A DNA stretch of 64,000 nt from contig JALIRH010000030.1 of NCBI GenBank assembly GCA_023055505.1, positions 7,560,001 to 7,624,000 on the forward strand. Reading direction: 5' to 3'. Origin of the DNA: Callipepla californica brunnescens (taxonomy: Eukaryota > Chordata > Aves > Galliformes > Odontophoridae). Below are positions 17,885 through 32,246 of this stretch, in pieces (the first letter of the stretch is position 1; the number at the start of each line of letters is the position of its first letter). A model generated the notes under the pieces. That model was not told the DNA's origin and did no database searches. It saw only the letters and a list, made by a program, of their open reading frames with translations. Both the position numbers and the translations under genes were made by a program.

Positions 17885-18260
17885 CAGGGGCTATTATGGC
17901 TGGTAGGCACCTCGCTCAGTTCTGAAGGAGTACCGTTCAGACAGGAGGATGTCTCGCTCAGACTGGAAGGTGTCTCTTTCGGGTTGGAGGGCATCGTGCT
18001 CAGGTTGGAGACCATCTTGTTGACACTGAGGGTTGTTGAGTTTGGACTGGAGGGCATCTTGCTCAGGTTGGAGAGCATCTCTTTCGGCCTGGAGGGCATT
18101 TTTCTAGATCGGAAATGCGACTTGCTTGGTCTGGATGATGTCTCGATCAGAATGGAGACAGTCTAACTTGGACGGGAGAGTCTGATTGTCAGCTAAAAGA
18201 CTCTCTTTCTGGATCTGGACACCATCCCTTTCAGCTCAGAGACTCTCTTGCTCTATTTCA
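17885..18260 (-). repeat. 21-bp repeats encoding a heptad coiled coil in gag
   Basis: Units of 21 bp (for example GAGGGCATCTTGCTCAGGTT followed by G) run in tandem and degenerate at the ends. On the minus strand each encodes a seven-residue block of the type ALQ-P-E-(Q/R)-D, as expected for a coiled coil; one in-frame TAG occurs near 18105. The flanking LAYAN motif at the 5' side matches LAYAY in the L1 gag at about 30915, so this sits inside gag. Confidence 0.7.
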
Positions 18261-18318
18261 AAAGCTTTATGCCTCTCTGGGATAGTAGTGAATAAGGTCT
18301 GATTGGCATAAGCCAGAC

Positions 18319-18615
18319 CCTTACGCTAACACTAAAGGCGAGACAGCAGCGAGCACCCACTGCTGAGTCGATCCCAAAGGAAAGAGAGTGTCCCGTGACT
18401 GCAGACAGTTTTTATCTGTTCCCTCTGAGCGGAAAACACGTAAAAATGCAACGCATTGCAAAGTCCTCTGGGGAATGTAGTTCTTCTCTTCTGAGACAGG
18501 TATACCCGGAATTATCAATGATCCATAGAGCTGGAGTATTAAGTCGTTAACTCTTAATGCACTACATGATGTTATGATGTGGAATACCAATGCCAAAAAT
18601 CAGAAAACCATGACA
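18319..18615 (-). mobile_element. LTR fragment (U3/R), L1 family
   Basis: Begins TGTCATGG (minus, at 18615), runs through the promoter part and breaks off inside R at CGTAAGG (18319), where it is fused to gag. It carries a private insertion of about 50 bp near 18500-18560 relative to the other LTRs. Confidence 0.75.
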
Positions 18616-18639
18616 CCCTCACAGGTGGAATTTCTCCTA

Positions 18640-19271
18640 GTATCTAGGAGACTAGTCCAACTGCATCCCCTTCCAGTTCTAAGCCAATTTCCCTTGTTCT
18701 GCTGCTATATTCCCTTATAAAGCGTTCCTTCCCAGCTTTCCTGTAGGTCCCCTCCAGGTACTGGAAGGCCTCCCTAAGGCCTCCCTGGAGCCTTCTCTTC
18801 TCCAGGCTGAAAAGCCCCAGATCTCTCAGCCTGTCCTCGTAGGGGAGGTGCTCCAGCCCTCTCATCATCTTTGTAGTCCTTCTCTGGACCTGCTCCAACA
18901 GCTGCACGTCCTTCTTGTGTTGGGGGCTCCAGAACGGGATGCAGTACTCCAGGTGGGGTCCTTCTCAGGGCTGCTCTCAATCCCTTCTGTGCTCATATTT
19001 GTGCCAACCCAGGTTGCAGGACCTTGCAATTGACTTTGCTGAATTTCATGAGGCTGGCATAGGCCCATCTCTCAAGGCTGTCCAGGTGCCTTTGGATGGT
19101 ACCCTCTTCCCTCTAGCATGTCAACTGCACCACTCCTTTTGGTGTCATTCACGAACTTGCTGAGGGTGCACTCTATCCCACAGCCTATGTCTCCTACAAA
19201 GATGTCAAGTAACACTGGTCCCAGCACTGATCCCTGAGGGACACCACTCATCACCGGACTCCATTTGCACC
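18640..19271 (-). mobile_element. CR1 LINE fragment
   Basis: Minus-strand CR1 second-ORF C-terminal part: the open piece at 18644-18907 has the characteristic EQVQRR...GLEHL...DLGLFSLEKRR pattern, and farther upstream the RT box GVPQGSVLGPVL (about 19210-19250). Internal deletion joins the two parts; frameshifted, non-functional. Confidence 0.88.
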
Positions 19272-19365
19272 TCCTAGAAGCAGCACTGATAGGGAGAGAG
19301 AGAGAGAATGGGTGGACCTGGGCTCCTCCACTCCAGTCACTCAGGTGCTCATTTACTAGCAATCC
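19272..19365 (-). mobile_element. LTR relic related to the LTR at 51489-51840
   Basis: Shares AGAGGGAGAG-type sequence, GGTGGACCTGGGCTCCTCC, CACTCAGGTGCTCATT with about 51716-51805. Only this piece is recognisable. It abuts the CR1 fragment. Confidence 0.55.
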
Positions 19366-19650
19366 CATTGCAACAGGTGATTGTAATGTTAAGGAAAGCC
19401 CTTGGTTTGTCTCTTGGAACAGAAGGGTTAAGCCATAGCTGCAGCCTCTGGAGGTGTGGTGCTGTAGACTGCCCAAGGCTCTCTCACGGTCAGTGGGATA
19501 TGGGTGTGTAGTGTTCGGTGAGGGACAATGATACTACACCTTCTGGCCTCCCTACAGGGTTACAGGGAGGCCCTATCGACACAAGGACAACGTGTGCCCT
19601 TCTGAGCCTTGGCAGTACACACAACTGCTGTAGCAGTGGGTGTTTGTTGC

Positions 19651-19950
19651 AGCCATCCGCCTTCAGCGTTAGCGTAAGGCCTTCGGTTTATCGGACATTC
19701 TTTCTCTTGCTCATTTGATCTGATTCATGAGCCTCCATTCCAATCATATTGTATTAAATTCTATTATTTAGCTTCCTGATAACTTATTTTGTAAATTAGC
19801 TTTCCTCCTCAGGTCGTTGCTGCTGTTTTGTTTTTAAACCCATCTCCCTTCTCCCTTTTCCCTCTCCTCCTTCCCCTTTCCTGGGGAGTGGGTCTGTGGG
19901 TCCCCCACATCAATCGTCACAGAACTGGGCCAAACCAGCCTGGTAAACAG
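19651..19950 (+). mobile_element. Diverged LTR fragment (R/U5), L1-type
   Basis: Begins at CATCCGCCTTCAGCGTTAGC and follows the L1 LTR through CCTTCGGTTTATCGG and TAAATTAGCTTTCCTCCTCAGG to the C-rich U5. More diverged than the solo LTR at 6088-6734, so an older insertion or a sister subfamily. Confidence 0.75.
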
Positions 19951-20329
19951 TTTAAACCACCATCCCACCACCACAAGGAAAAAAACCTATTTTGTCAATT
20001 GAAATGCTCCTGTTCCTTCTGACTGTGCACTGCAGTCATAGCTCTGTAGGTACTCATATCCACTACAGAAGGTTTACCTTCCCCAAAGCACAGGGAAAGA
20101 AGGTACAGGGAGAGAGGAAAAAAAGTGATTTTTCCATCCCCTAATGCAGCTAGACATGGTGTGTGACAAAATATGGGGGGGTGAAATCAGCAGTTAATTT
20201 TTAATAATACTTCAGTGAGCCAAATGGAAAACAGACCTCACTGTGTTTCTTTGTTTGTTTGCTTTATCTAGGAAAGCAAAATCAGCATTTCTGAGAACAC
20301 AGTGATATAAGATGAAAATAGACAATAGT
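19951..20329. other. Spacer, nothing recognised
   Basis: No ORF, repeat or RNA gene that I can support. It ends where homology with the right end of the copy B flank begins. Confidence 0.4.
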
Positions 20330-22023
20330 GAGAACGCTTCTTGGGGAAATCTGAAAGGAGAGAGGAAACGCATGAGCAGTGCCATAGGATAGGTATTAAT
20401 TGGATGCAGTTGAAAAATAAATCATCATTCCAGCTCTTGGTTGGGCTGCTATCTCATGTTGCTGGGGATTCCCAAGCCTCCCAGCTGCTTGCTTCCTCCC
20501 CACGCATTTTCCTTGGAGCTCTGTGTTCCTCCAACCCCCAGGGCCCTGCTCTACCTCTCCTGCACCACACCAGGCCCCTGCTCCCTGAGATGGAGGAAGC
20601 AGCGCTCCTCCATACTGCAAGCATCATCTCCTTGTGGTTCTCAGGGACTGCTCAGGGATCCTACAAAGAAACTCACAGCTCCTGAGGACATGGGCAGGCT
20701 CCTGCCGGCTTCACCAGTTCACCAAAGTCAAACTCCACTTCCTGCAAACTGCAATCTAAGCACTGCAGCTTCAGCTGAGCCCAGCAAATGTGGTGGCCCT
20801 TCTGCTGGAGGTCTCGCAGACACTTTCCGAAGTTCAAGGCAAAGACCTTCAAGCTCAGAAAAGAGGCAAGCATGCACTGGAGAGCACTCTGAAACCTCTG
20901 TGCTGCGGGGATAAGCTGCTTGTGCACCCTGTGGGTTTGCACTGCCTTCTGCTCCCACCACCTCCTGAGACATGGGATGCTGCACTTAGGAGAAACAAGC
21001 TCAGCTTTTTGTAGATTTAGTGCAGCCAAGCACAGCTTGGTGTCTCACAGCTGCTTTCAGCTCCTGATTAAACCTTTTGGGAAGGGGAGAACAAGCAGTG
21101 TGCAGCACTGTGAAAAAGAATGACATTGCTTGTGTGAAAGAAATGCCTCCCTGTGATGAAAGCAGAGGCCTGGAGTCAGCAACAAAATCAAACTTCCTTG
21201 TACCATTCCTTAATCCACATGCGGTCTTTTTTTTTTCAGAACAGTAAGCAAGTTTACAGTGACAAAAGCTCCAGAACAACTCTCCTACTTTATTCACCCC
21301 CTTCCCCTTCAACTACAGCTTATTTTCAGAAGAATTCCATGAGCCATGTTACTGCTTTCCTGACCCTTGTATTTCATTCCTCAGTGCACTCTGAAACTTC
21401 TGAAAGCAGCACATGCACACAGACACACAGAGCATCCGTACACAGCTGATTTTCCGTAGGAGATGGCATCAAAATTCTGCTTGCAGGAAGAGCAGAGGAG
21501 AAAAGCAGACATGGTGAGAGAATATCTTTTGTTAGCAAATAAAGGCCATCTGAAACTCCTGGGATAATTCCTTCTTGCACAAGGTTCCAGCAAAGCCATC
21601 TCCTTTGCAAACTCTTTCTGTGGGGGGAGAAGCATCTGGGTCTCCTACATGCTGAGGTCTCCAGCATTCTCAAGGTCTTTGCGCTGGGGGCTTTCCCAGG
21701 AGAAATGAGAAGTCAGCCCTGAGAGAAATTCTTCCTGCAGGACAGATGCTTGAAGGGCAGTGCTGGCATTTCTGTGATCCCTTCCCTGAGTTGATCCCTT
21801 TCTACTCAATCAGGTTGGAGCAGTGGTTGGAGCTCATCCCACACTTGGGCAAGGGAACTGTGTGGTTCATCACCACACACAGCCACAGTGGGTAACCAGG
21901 CTGGGGCTCTCGTTGAAGTTATTCCATGTCTGGGGCATTGCAGGCTCTGTTTGCAGTGTGCATGTGCTGGTAGGAAACGTGGCTGGAACTGCTTCTGAAG
22001 GTTCTAATATTCTGAAGGTGCTT
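20330..22023 (-). other. 3' UTR and 3' flank of copy C
   Basis: Inverted match of 10811-12495, with the polyadenylation signal at 21289-21294 (minus). No independent gene supported. Confidence 0.55.
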
Positions 22024-25410
<3,387 letters not shown>

Positions 25411-25870
25411 CTTGGGTGCAGAGCACGCTGCTCCCAGCTCTGTTGCAGGCAACCGGGCTCCTTGGAGTCGCGCAGAGCACAGGATGCCGAGTGCCCTCAG
25501 CCCGGAGCTGGCCGCAGGACGGCCTTGGTGCACCTCCTGCCACCGCGGTGCTGCCCGGATGGCTTCCAGCCAGGCTCTGGCTGCTTCAGCACAGGCTCAG
25601 GTGCCACAGCGAGCACGCCCCGAGCCGGCTGCCAGGCCTCGGGCACTTTCACTGCTCATTCTCAGCTCACATCTGCTCCCGGGGGACAGGAGGTGGGGAG
25701 GGAGGGAGGGGAGAGGGAAGAAGGGTGGGGGCTGAGTTTTGTTATGCTAATGAAGCATTGCTTTCTGCAGTGTCATTGCTTCCTTTGCTGGGGACATTTG
25801 CACATCCATGTGCTCAGGCATCACTATATTCCAGGCCTTGCTTTCCTTTTACTTCTCTCAGCCATCAGCA
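25411..25870 (-). promoter_or_regulatory. GC-rich promoter and 5' noncoding exon of copy C
   Basis: Inverted match of 6735-7194; donor AAG|GTAGGT on the minus strand with the exon ending at 25411; octamer-like ATGCTAAT at 25744-25751. It abuts the proviral 3' LTR at 25871. Confidence 0.5.
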
Positions 25871-26113
25871 TGTCAGGGGTTTGTGGGCCGGTTCGGCCCG
25901 GCCCCGCAACAACCGAGGAAGGAGACCCACAGGCCCACACCCCGGACAGGGGGAAGGGGGAAAAGGAAAAAAAAAAAAGAAATAAGCCCCAAAACAAAAC
26001 AGCGGCAACGATCTGAGGGGGAAAAGCTAATTTACTAAATAAGACATCAGGAAGTAAATAACACAATATAATGCAATACAATTTGGAATTAAGCCTAATT
26101 AATCAAACAAAAC

Positions 26114-26166
<53 letters not shown>

Positions 26167-26426
26167 CCCGATAAACCGAAGGCCTTACGCTAACGCTGAA
26201 GGCGGACGGCAGCGAGCACCCACTCCTAAGTGATCCTAGAGGAAAGAGAGAGAACGTCCCGTGACTGCAGAGGGTTTTTATCTGTTCCCTCTGAGCGGAA
26301 AACACGCGAAAAAAAAAACAAAGCATTGCAAAGTCCTCTGGGGAATGTAGTTCTCCCTGACTCCCAATGCACTACATGATGCCATGATGTGGAATACCAG
26401 TACCAAAATATCACAAAACCACGACA
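25871..26426 (-). mobile_element. 3' LTR of the L1 provirus
   Basis: TGTCGTGG...CCCCTGACA in minus orientation. TATA-like GATAAAAA at 26282-26275, a long (AG)n tract at 26116-26165, and a C-rich U5. Junction base 25871 corresponds to 6734 of the solo LTR. Confidence 0.9.
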
Positions 26427-26442
26427 TTCCACCCCTTATTCC
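26427..26442 (-). other. Polypurine tract
   Basis: GGAATAAGGGGTGGAA on the minus strand directly upstream of the 3' LTR, the expected plus-strand primer of reverse transcription. The same tract precedes the LTR at 61409-61951. Confidence 0.8.
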
Positions 26443-26536
26443 ACATCACTGTATCATGCTTGATACATACAGAAGAACAATGATTAACATGCATTAGATA
26501 CACCCACACAATATATATACAAGTATATACATAGAA

Positions 26537-29500
26537 TTACTGAGGGCGGTCTCCAGACATCAAATTCCCTTGTTGTATACATTGAACATCCCCATTCTTT
26601 TGCATCACCCACCAGGTAGACCCAGGTCCCTGAGCAAAGACAGTTCCACGGAGAGGTTTGCCCTTTCCAGAAGCTGGAAGGACCCAAACTGCTTTGCCCA
26701 ACATGTTCTTTACGTGTACTACAGGGACCTTATCTCCCTCTACAGTAGGCAGAGAGCTCGATTGGGCAGGACCATTGCGATTGATGGATCCTCGGGTGTT
26801 GACCAACCAGGTGGCTTCTGACAAATTTTTTTCCCATGTTCCACCACCCATTGCTTTCAACATTGTTTTTAACAATCCATTGTACCTTTCAATTTTACCA
26901 GAAGCTGGTGCGTGATAGGGGATATGATAAATCCACTCAATGCCATGATCTTTGGCCCAAGTATCTACAAGAGAATTTTTAAAATGACTTCCATTATCAG
27001 ACTCAATTCTTTCTGGAGTACCATGTCGCCACAGGACTTGTTTCTCCAGACCTAGAATGGTGTTTCGGGCGGTAGCATGGGGTACTGCATATGTTTCAAG
27101 CCACCCAGTGGTCGCCTCCACCCCGGTGAGCACATAACGCTTACCACTGCGAGACCGTGGCAAGGTGATATAATCAACCTGCCACGCCTCCCCATATTTA
27201 TATTTTTGCCATCACCCTTCCTCCCAAAGAGGTTTCATCCTCTTGGCTTGTTTAATTGCGGCGCATGTATCACAGTCATGGATCACCTGTGCGATGGCAT
27301 CCATAGTTAAGTCCACCCCTCGGTCTCTAGCCCACTTATAGGTCGCGTCCCTTCCTTGATGGCCCGAGGTCTCATGGGCCCACCGAACTAGAAATAACTC
27401 ACTCTTATGTTGCCAGTCCAAGTCTACTTGAGTCACCTTAACTTTGGCAGCTTGATCTACCTGGTGGTTGTTTTGCTGTTCTTCAGTTGCCCGGCTCTTA
27501 GGAACATGAGCATCTACATGGCACACCTTTACAACCATGTTCTTTATTCGGGCAGCAATATCTTTCCACAGTTCAGCAGCCCAAATAGGTTTACCCTTCC
27601 GTTGCCAACCATTTTGTTCCCACTGCTGTAACCACCCCCACAAAGCATTTGCCACCATCCATGAGTCAGTGTAAAGATAAAGCACTGGCCACCTCTCACG
27701 TTCAGCAATATTTAAGGCTAATTGGACAGCCTTTACCTCTGCAAATTGACTTGATTCTCCTTCTCCTTCAGTGGCCTCTGCAACTTGTTGCATGGGACTC
27801 CACACAGCAGATTTCCATTTGCGGTGCTTTCCCACAAAGCGACACGATCCATCTGTGAACAGGGCGTATCTCTTTTCATCTTCTGTTAGTTCATTATATG
27901 GTGGGGCTTCTTTGGCACGTGACACCTCCTCTGCTGGTGTTGTTCCAAACTTTTTACCTTCAGGCCAGTCCATGATCACCTCCAGGATTCCTGGACGGTT
28001 GAGGTTCCCCATCTGAGCTCGCTGTGTAATCAGCGCAATCCACTTACTCCAAGTGGCATCAGTAGCATGATGGGTAGAGGGAACTGTTCCTTTAAACATC
28101 CAGTTCAGTACTGGCAGTCGAGGTGCCAGAAGGAGCTGCGTTTCGGTACCGATTACTTCGGAAGCAGCTCGAACCCCCTCATACGCGGCTAAGATCTCCT
28201 TCTCAGTTGGAGTGTAGCGCTCCTCAGACCCCCTGTATGCTCGACTCCAGAATCCAAGGGGTCGGCCTCGGGTCTCTCCAGAAGCTCTTTGCCACAAACT
28301 CCAAGTGGGACCTTTCTCTCCAGCAGCAGTGTAGAGGATGTTCTTTACATCCTGTCCCGTCCGCACTGGCCCCAGGGCCACGGCACGGGCTATCTCCTGC
28401 TTAATTTGCTTAAAAGCCTGCTGCTGCTCAGGGCCCCATACAAAATCAGTCTTCTTCCGCGTCACCTGATAAAGGGGGCTCACAATGAGGCTGTAGTTTG
28501 GAACATGCAGTCTCCAAAATCCTACTACACCCAGAAAAGCTTGGGTCTCTGTCTTATTGGTGGGTGGAGACATGGCAGTAATTTTGTCAATCACATCTGT
28601 TGGGATGTGACGACGTCCATCTTGCCACTTTATGCCTAGGAACTGAATTTCTTGTGCAGGCCCTTTTACTTTGCTTCGCTTAATAGCGAAGCCAGCTCGC
28701 AGGAGGATCTGTATTATTGTCTCTCCTTTCTTAAAAACTTCCTCTGCTGTATTGCCCCATACAACAATATCATCGATGTACTGCAGATGCTCAGGAGCGC
28801 CGCCCTGTTCCAATGCAGTTTGGATCAACCCATGGCAAATGGTTGGGCTGTGCTTCCACCCCTGGGGCAAACGGTTCCAGGTGTACTGAACGCCTCTCCA
28901 GGTGAAGGCAAACTGTGGCCTGCATTCTGTGGCTAAGGGAATTGAAAAGAAGGCGTTAGCAATGTCAATGGTGGCATACCACTTGGCTGCTTTTGACTCC
29001 AGTTCATACTGGAGTTGAAGCATGTCCGGCACAGCAGCACTCAGTGGAGGTGTGACTTCATTCAGGCCACGGTAATCTACCGTCAACCTCCATTCTTCAT
29101 TGGCTTTACGCACCGGCCATATGGGGCTGTTAAACGGGGAGTGAGTTTTGCTGATCACTCCCTGGCTCTCTAGCTGACGAATCAGATTATGAATAGGGAG
29201 CAAGGAATCCCTATTAGTGCGGTACTGCTGTCTGTGCACGGTTTTCGTAGCAATTGGTACTTGTTGCTCCTCCACTTGTAGCAACCCCACAACAGATGGA
29301 TCTTCTGACAGGCCAGGTAAAACAGATAGTTGCTTAATGCTATCTGTGTCCACAGTAGCTATTCCAAAAGCCCATCGATACCCCTTGGGATCCTTAAAGT
29401 GCCCCCTTCTGAGATAGTCTATACCAAGTATGCATGGGGCCCCCTGTCCGGTCACTATAGGATGCTTCTGCCAGTCTTTACCCGTGAGGCTTATTTCTGC

Positions 29501-29713
29501 CTCCAGCACAGACAATTCCTGAAAGCCCCCAGTCACTCCAGAGATATGAATCAATTCTGCCCCTTTATAACTTGAAGGCATTAGAGTACATTGTGCACCA
29601 GTATCCACCAGTGCCTCATATTTCTGTGGGTTTGATGTGCCAGGCCACCGAATCCACACAGTCCAATACACTCTATTATCCCTCTCCCTCCTCTGGCTGA
29701 GGGCAGGGCCCCT
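26537..29713 (-). pseudogene. pol: pol of the L1 provirus (protease-RT-RNase H-integrase), one internal stop
   Basis: Directly follows the gag stop in the same frame. Aspartic protease motif VDTGA (about 29595-29609); RT with LTVDYRG and YIDD; RNase H with FTDGS and YTDSW; integrase zinc-binding H-H-C-C motif (HETSGH to CDTC). An in-frame TGA at 27212-27214 then interrupts the protein; the rest (27211-26537) is open and has the catalytic residues D (QVDY), D (ESDNG) and E (KIERYNG). The homologous copy at 62353-63072 has no stop at this site, so the TGA is a private lesion. About 1058 codons in all. Apart from that stop the frame is clean, suggesting recent loss. Confidence 0.88.
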
Positions 29714-31471
29714 CTATTCATTACCTGTAGTGACAGGAACAACTTCGCTGGTAGTTGGTCTGTGTTGTAATTCTCTCACCCGTGCTCTCAGTGCAGGGGT
29801 GGGTTTTTGATGCCATTCCTTCATATCTTCTCCATTTGCACGTAAGTAACTCCACAAAGCCGCGCGCGACATGAAGTTAGTAATGTTAGTGTTGTCATTT
29901 GCTCGAGCAGGACGGCGTTTGCTTCTGATAGTTGCGACCGATTCAACCCTATCAATCAGTTGGGATAATTTTCCCAATATATCTTCCATTTGTCCTTCTA
30001 ACTTTGATATGGCTGAAATGGATGCGTATGGCGGTGGAAATTTTTGTTCGAAGTTTTGAAGTGTAAGAATTAGTTCAAAAACTGGGGGTTTTCTGTCTTG
30101 GTCCTCATATCTGTTGAACGTTGTCACTAGTGTACCGGCGTACCTTTCTGGTGCTGACTTTGAAAGCTTCTGACATATTTCGGGTGTACTCCTTACTTTC
30201 TCCGGATCATGGTCCCGATCGTCAGGATCAAACGTGGGATCATACATCATTTCCGCCACAGCTGTTTCTCTCAAATACTGGATGCCTTCCTCAATAGTTT
30301 TCCATCTTTTCACTTTAGGTGCCAGGTCACTCTTGTAGGGATATCTTTCCCTCACAGCTACTAGCATTCGTTGCCAGAGGCTGGCGATTCCATCCATATA
30401 CCTGCTGATTCCTCTGTCGACAGCCGGATCTCGGGCAATGTTTCCTAGTTGGCGAGCTTCGTTACTATCAAGGGACACACTGTTGGCCCCGTTGTCCCAA
30501 CACCGAAGCAACCAAGTGACAATACTCTCATCCGGACGTCGAACAAACTCCTTTCTTGAGCCTTGGATCTCAGACATTTTCATGGGCCGACGAAACGTCG
30601 TAACTTTAACTTTCTCTTCAACTTCATCATCACTTTCTTCTACATGTCTCTCACTTTTCTTTGTTGCCTTTCTCGATGGTGGGGGGGTTGTGGCCACCCC
30701 CTCACCTATATCTTCCTCTTCTTTCGGCACCTCTTCTTTGCGTTCTAGGTGCGAGGACACACGTTTCCATTTCTTGCCTTCCACAGGGGCAACTGACTTT
30801 GATACTGGTGCTTCCTTTGGCTGGTCAAGTGTGACCGGGAGGTTTTCCTCTTTGGTTTGGGCCTCAGTTTGGACACTCTCTCTCTTCATAATAGTATATA
30901 AACCTCGGTAAGCATAAGCCAAGCCCCAAATGAGCTGTTCCACCTCAGATCTTTCTGAGCCGCAACACCCTTTACTCAGATACAGGCCTAGCTCCTCAGG
31001 ATCCTGCAATTGTTCAGGAGAAAAATCCCATGACACCGGGTGTCCCCATGCTTCTAATTTCTTTCCTAAAACTCTCCACTCTCCCTGCCATTCAACATTC
31101 TCTGTTTCTGGGAGAAGCTTCCTGCACATGATGTAAAGTGCTACTACATGCAGGAGGACTAATATCCCAATTATTAACACCATCCCTAAGCTGTGATCTT
31201 GAAAATTCATAAAAAACTGAGAGGGGAATCTGGATACCCATTCAAACATCACATGGTTCGTTAACATGCTATCGTTTGTTCCATTAGCTGGGGTGCCCTG
31301 GTATCTGGCAGGTGCCTCTATCATTGCTTTTAATTTATCATATAGGGACCAGAACCAATGGAACAGAATGGCAAACTTGACCAAGTTCCAGTACGTTTTG
31401 AGCATTAAGAGGGAAAAAGCGGTGAAGTACAATCCCTGTAAGGGCAGTTTTAACAGAAACAGAAAAGACAT
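29714..31471 (-). CDS. gag: Gag-like protein with N-terminal membrane segments, L1 provirus
   Basis: Open frame of 585 codons, ATG at 31471-31469, about 205 bases after the primer site, ending with TAG at 29716-29714. The first 45 residues are strongly hydrophobic, residues about 95-116 form a second clear membrane segment, and an NGT glycosylation site lies between (residue 63). A Lys/Glu-rich, Pro-containing region follows (about 200-290), then a helical part (about 290-480) likely equivalent to capsid. No CCHC zinc knuckle is visible. Position makes Gag the natural assignment; the membrane segments are atypical. Pol begins right after the TAG in the same frame, consistent with stop read-through. 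Confidence 0.72.
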   Translation of the reverse strand: MSFLFLLKLPLQGLYFTAFSLLMLKTYWNLVKFAILFHWFWSLYDKLKAMIEAPARYQGTPANGTNDSMLTNHVMFEWVSRFPSQFFMNFQDHSLGMVLIIGILVLLHVVALYIMCRKLLPETENVEWQGEWRVLGKKLEAWGHPVSWDFSPEQLQDPEELGLYLSKGCCGSERSEVEQLIWGLAYAYRGLYTIMKRESVQTEAQTKEENLPVTLDQPKEAPVSKSVAPVEGKKWKRVSSHLERKEEVPKEEEDIGEGVATTPPPSRKATKKSERHVEESDDEVEEKVKVTTFRRPMKMSEIQGSRKEFVRRPDESIVTWLLRCWDNGANSVSLDSNEARQLGNIARDPAVDRGISRYMDGIASLWQRMLVAVRERYPYKSDLAPKVKRWKTIEEGIQYLRETAVAEMMYDPTFDPDDRDHDPEKVRSTPEICQKLSKSAPERYAGTLVTTFNRYEDQDRKPPVFELILTLQNFEQKFPPPYASISAISKLEGQMEDILGKLSQLIDRVESVATIRSKRRPARANDNTNITNFMSRAALWSYLRANGEDMKEWHQKPTPALRARVRELQHRPTTSEVVPVTTGNE

Positions 31472-31677
31472 TTTTATTATTTTTTTTTTTTTCTTGTACT
31501 AAAACAATCTGGCAGTACCCAAAAGAAGTTTACAGATATCCCAAAACAACTGGCAGTACGCCCGGACTTCAAGGTCGTGTTTTGCTGTACAGCACTTGCA
31601 GTACAGATAAGCTTGTTAACAACAGACAGAGATTCACTCTGAAAGTTTCTCTCTGCCCAGCTAAGGCAGCTGGTCGT

Positions 31678-31695
31678 GCCCCACGTTGGGCGCCA
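31678..31695 (-). other. Primer-binding site, tRNA-Lys(1,2) type
   Basis: TGGCGCCCAACGTGGGGC on the minus strand, four bases inside the 5' LTR end. From memory this is the 18-nt complement of the tRNA-Lys(1,2) 3' end used by several betaretroviruses and lentiviruses. Confidence 0.82.
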
Positions 31696-31699
31696 AAAA

Positions 31700-31945
31700 T
31701 GTCAGGGGTTTGTGGGCCGGTTCGGCCCGGCCCCGCAACAACCGAGGAAGGAGACCCACAGGCCCACACCCCGGACAAGGGGAAGGGGGAAAGGGAAAAA
31801 AAAAAAAAAGGAAATAAGCCCCAAAACAAAACAGCGGCAACGATCTGAGGGGGAAAAGCTAATTTACTAAATAAGACATCAGGAAGTAAATAACACAATA
31901 TAATGCAATACAATTTGGAATTAAGCCTAATTAATCAAACAAAAC

Positions 31946-31976
<31 letters not shown>

Positions 31977-32246
31977 TGAGTGAGTGCCCGATAAACCGAA
32001 GGCCTTACGCTAACACTGAAGGCGGACGGCAGCGAGCACCCACTCCTAAGTGATCCTAGAGGAAAGAGAGAGAACGTCCCGTGACCGCAGAGGGTTTTTA
32101 TCTGTTCCCTCTGAGCGGAAAACACGTGAAAAAAAAAACAAAGCATTGCAAAGTCCTCTGGGGAATGTAGTTCTCCCGGACTCCCAATGCACTACATGAT
32201 GCCATGATGTGGAATACCAGTACCAACAAATCACAAAACCACAACA
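31700..32246 (-). mobile_element. 5' LTR of the L1 provirus
   Basis: TGTTGTGG...CCCCTGACA on the minus strand, 547 bp, TATA-like motif at 32102-32095. Its upstream end touches the first partial unit of the 18-bp array at 32247. Confidence 0.9.

Larger units (their letters stand above)
15905..18615 (-). mobile_element. Fossil L1-family provirus
   Basis: Order in minus orientation: LTR fragment (18615-18319), a gag remnant with heptad repeats, pol remnant (protease to RNase H) ending at about 15905. Large deletions removed the LTR 3' half, leader, start and end of gag, and part of RNase H. Clearly older than the 25871-32246 copy: many stops, frameshifts and mismatches. Confidence 0.8.
25871..32246 (-). 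mobile_element. L1-family provirus, nearly complete (LTR-gag-pol-LTR)
   Basis: Minus strand, about 6.4 kb: 5' LTR 32246-31700, primer site 31695-31678, gag, pol (protease, RT, RNase H, integrase), polypurine tract, 3' LTR 26426-25871. There is no env: only about 95 bases separate the integrase stop from the polypurine tract. RT and the QFAFTW/LPQGW region look class III (ERVL-like). The LTRs differ by about nine substitutions in roughly 500 comparable bases by eye, a fairly young insertion. Flanks share no target-site duplication: one side is the ZNF unit, the other the 18-bp array, so a rearrangement followed insertion. Confidence 0.9.

Noticed and set aside
25871..32246. Target-site duplication of the L1 provirus
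   Set aside because: Flanks GCCATCAGCA and CATAGAAATC do not match; the two sides come from different sequences.
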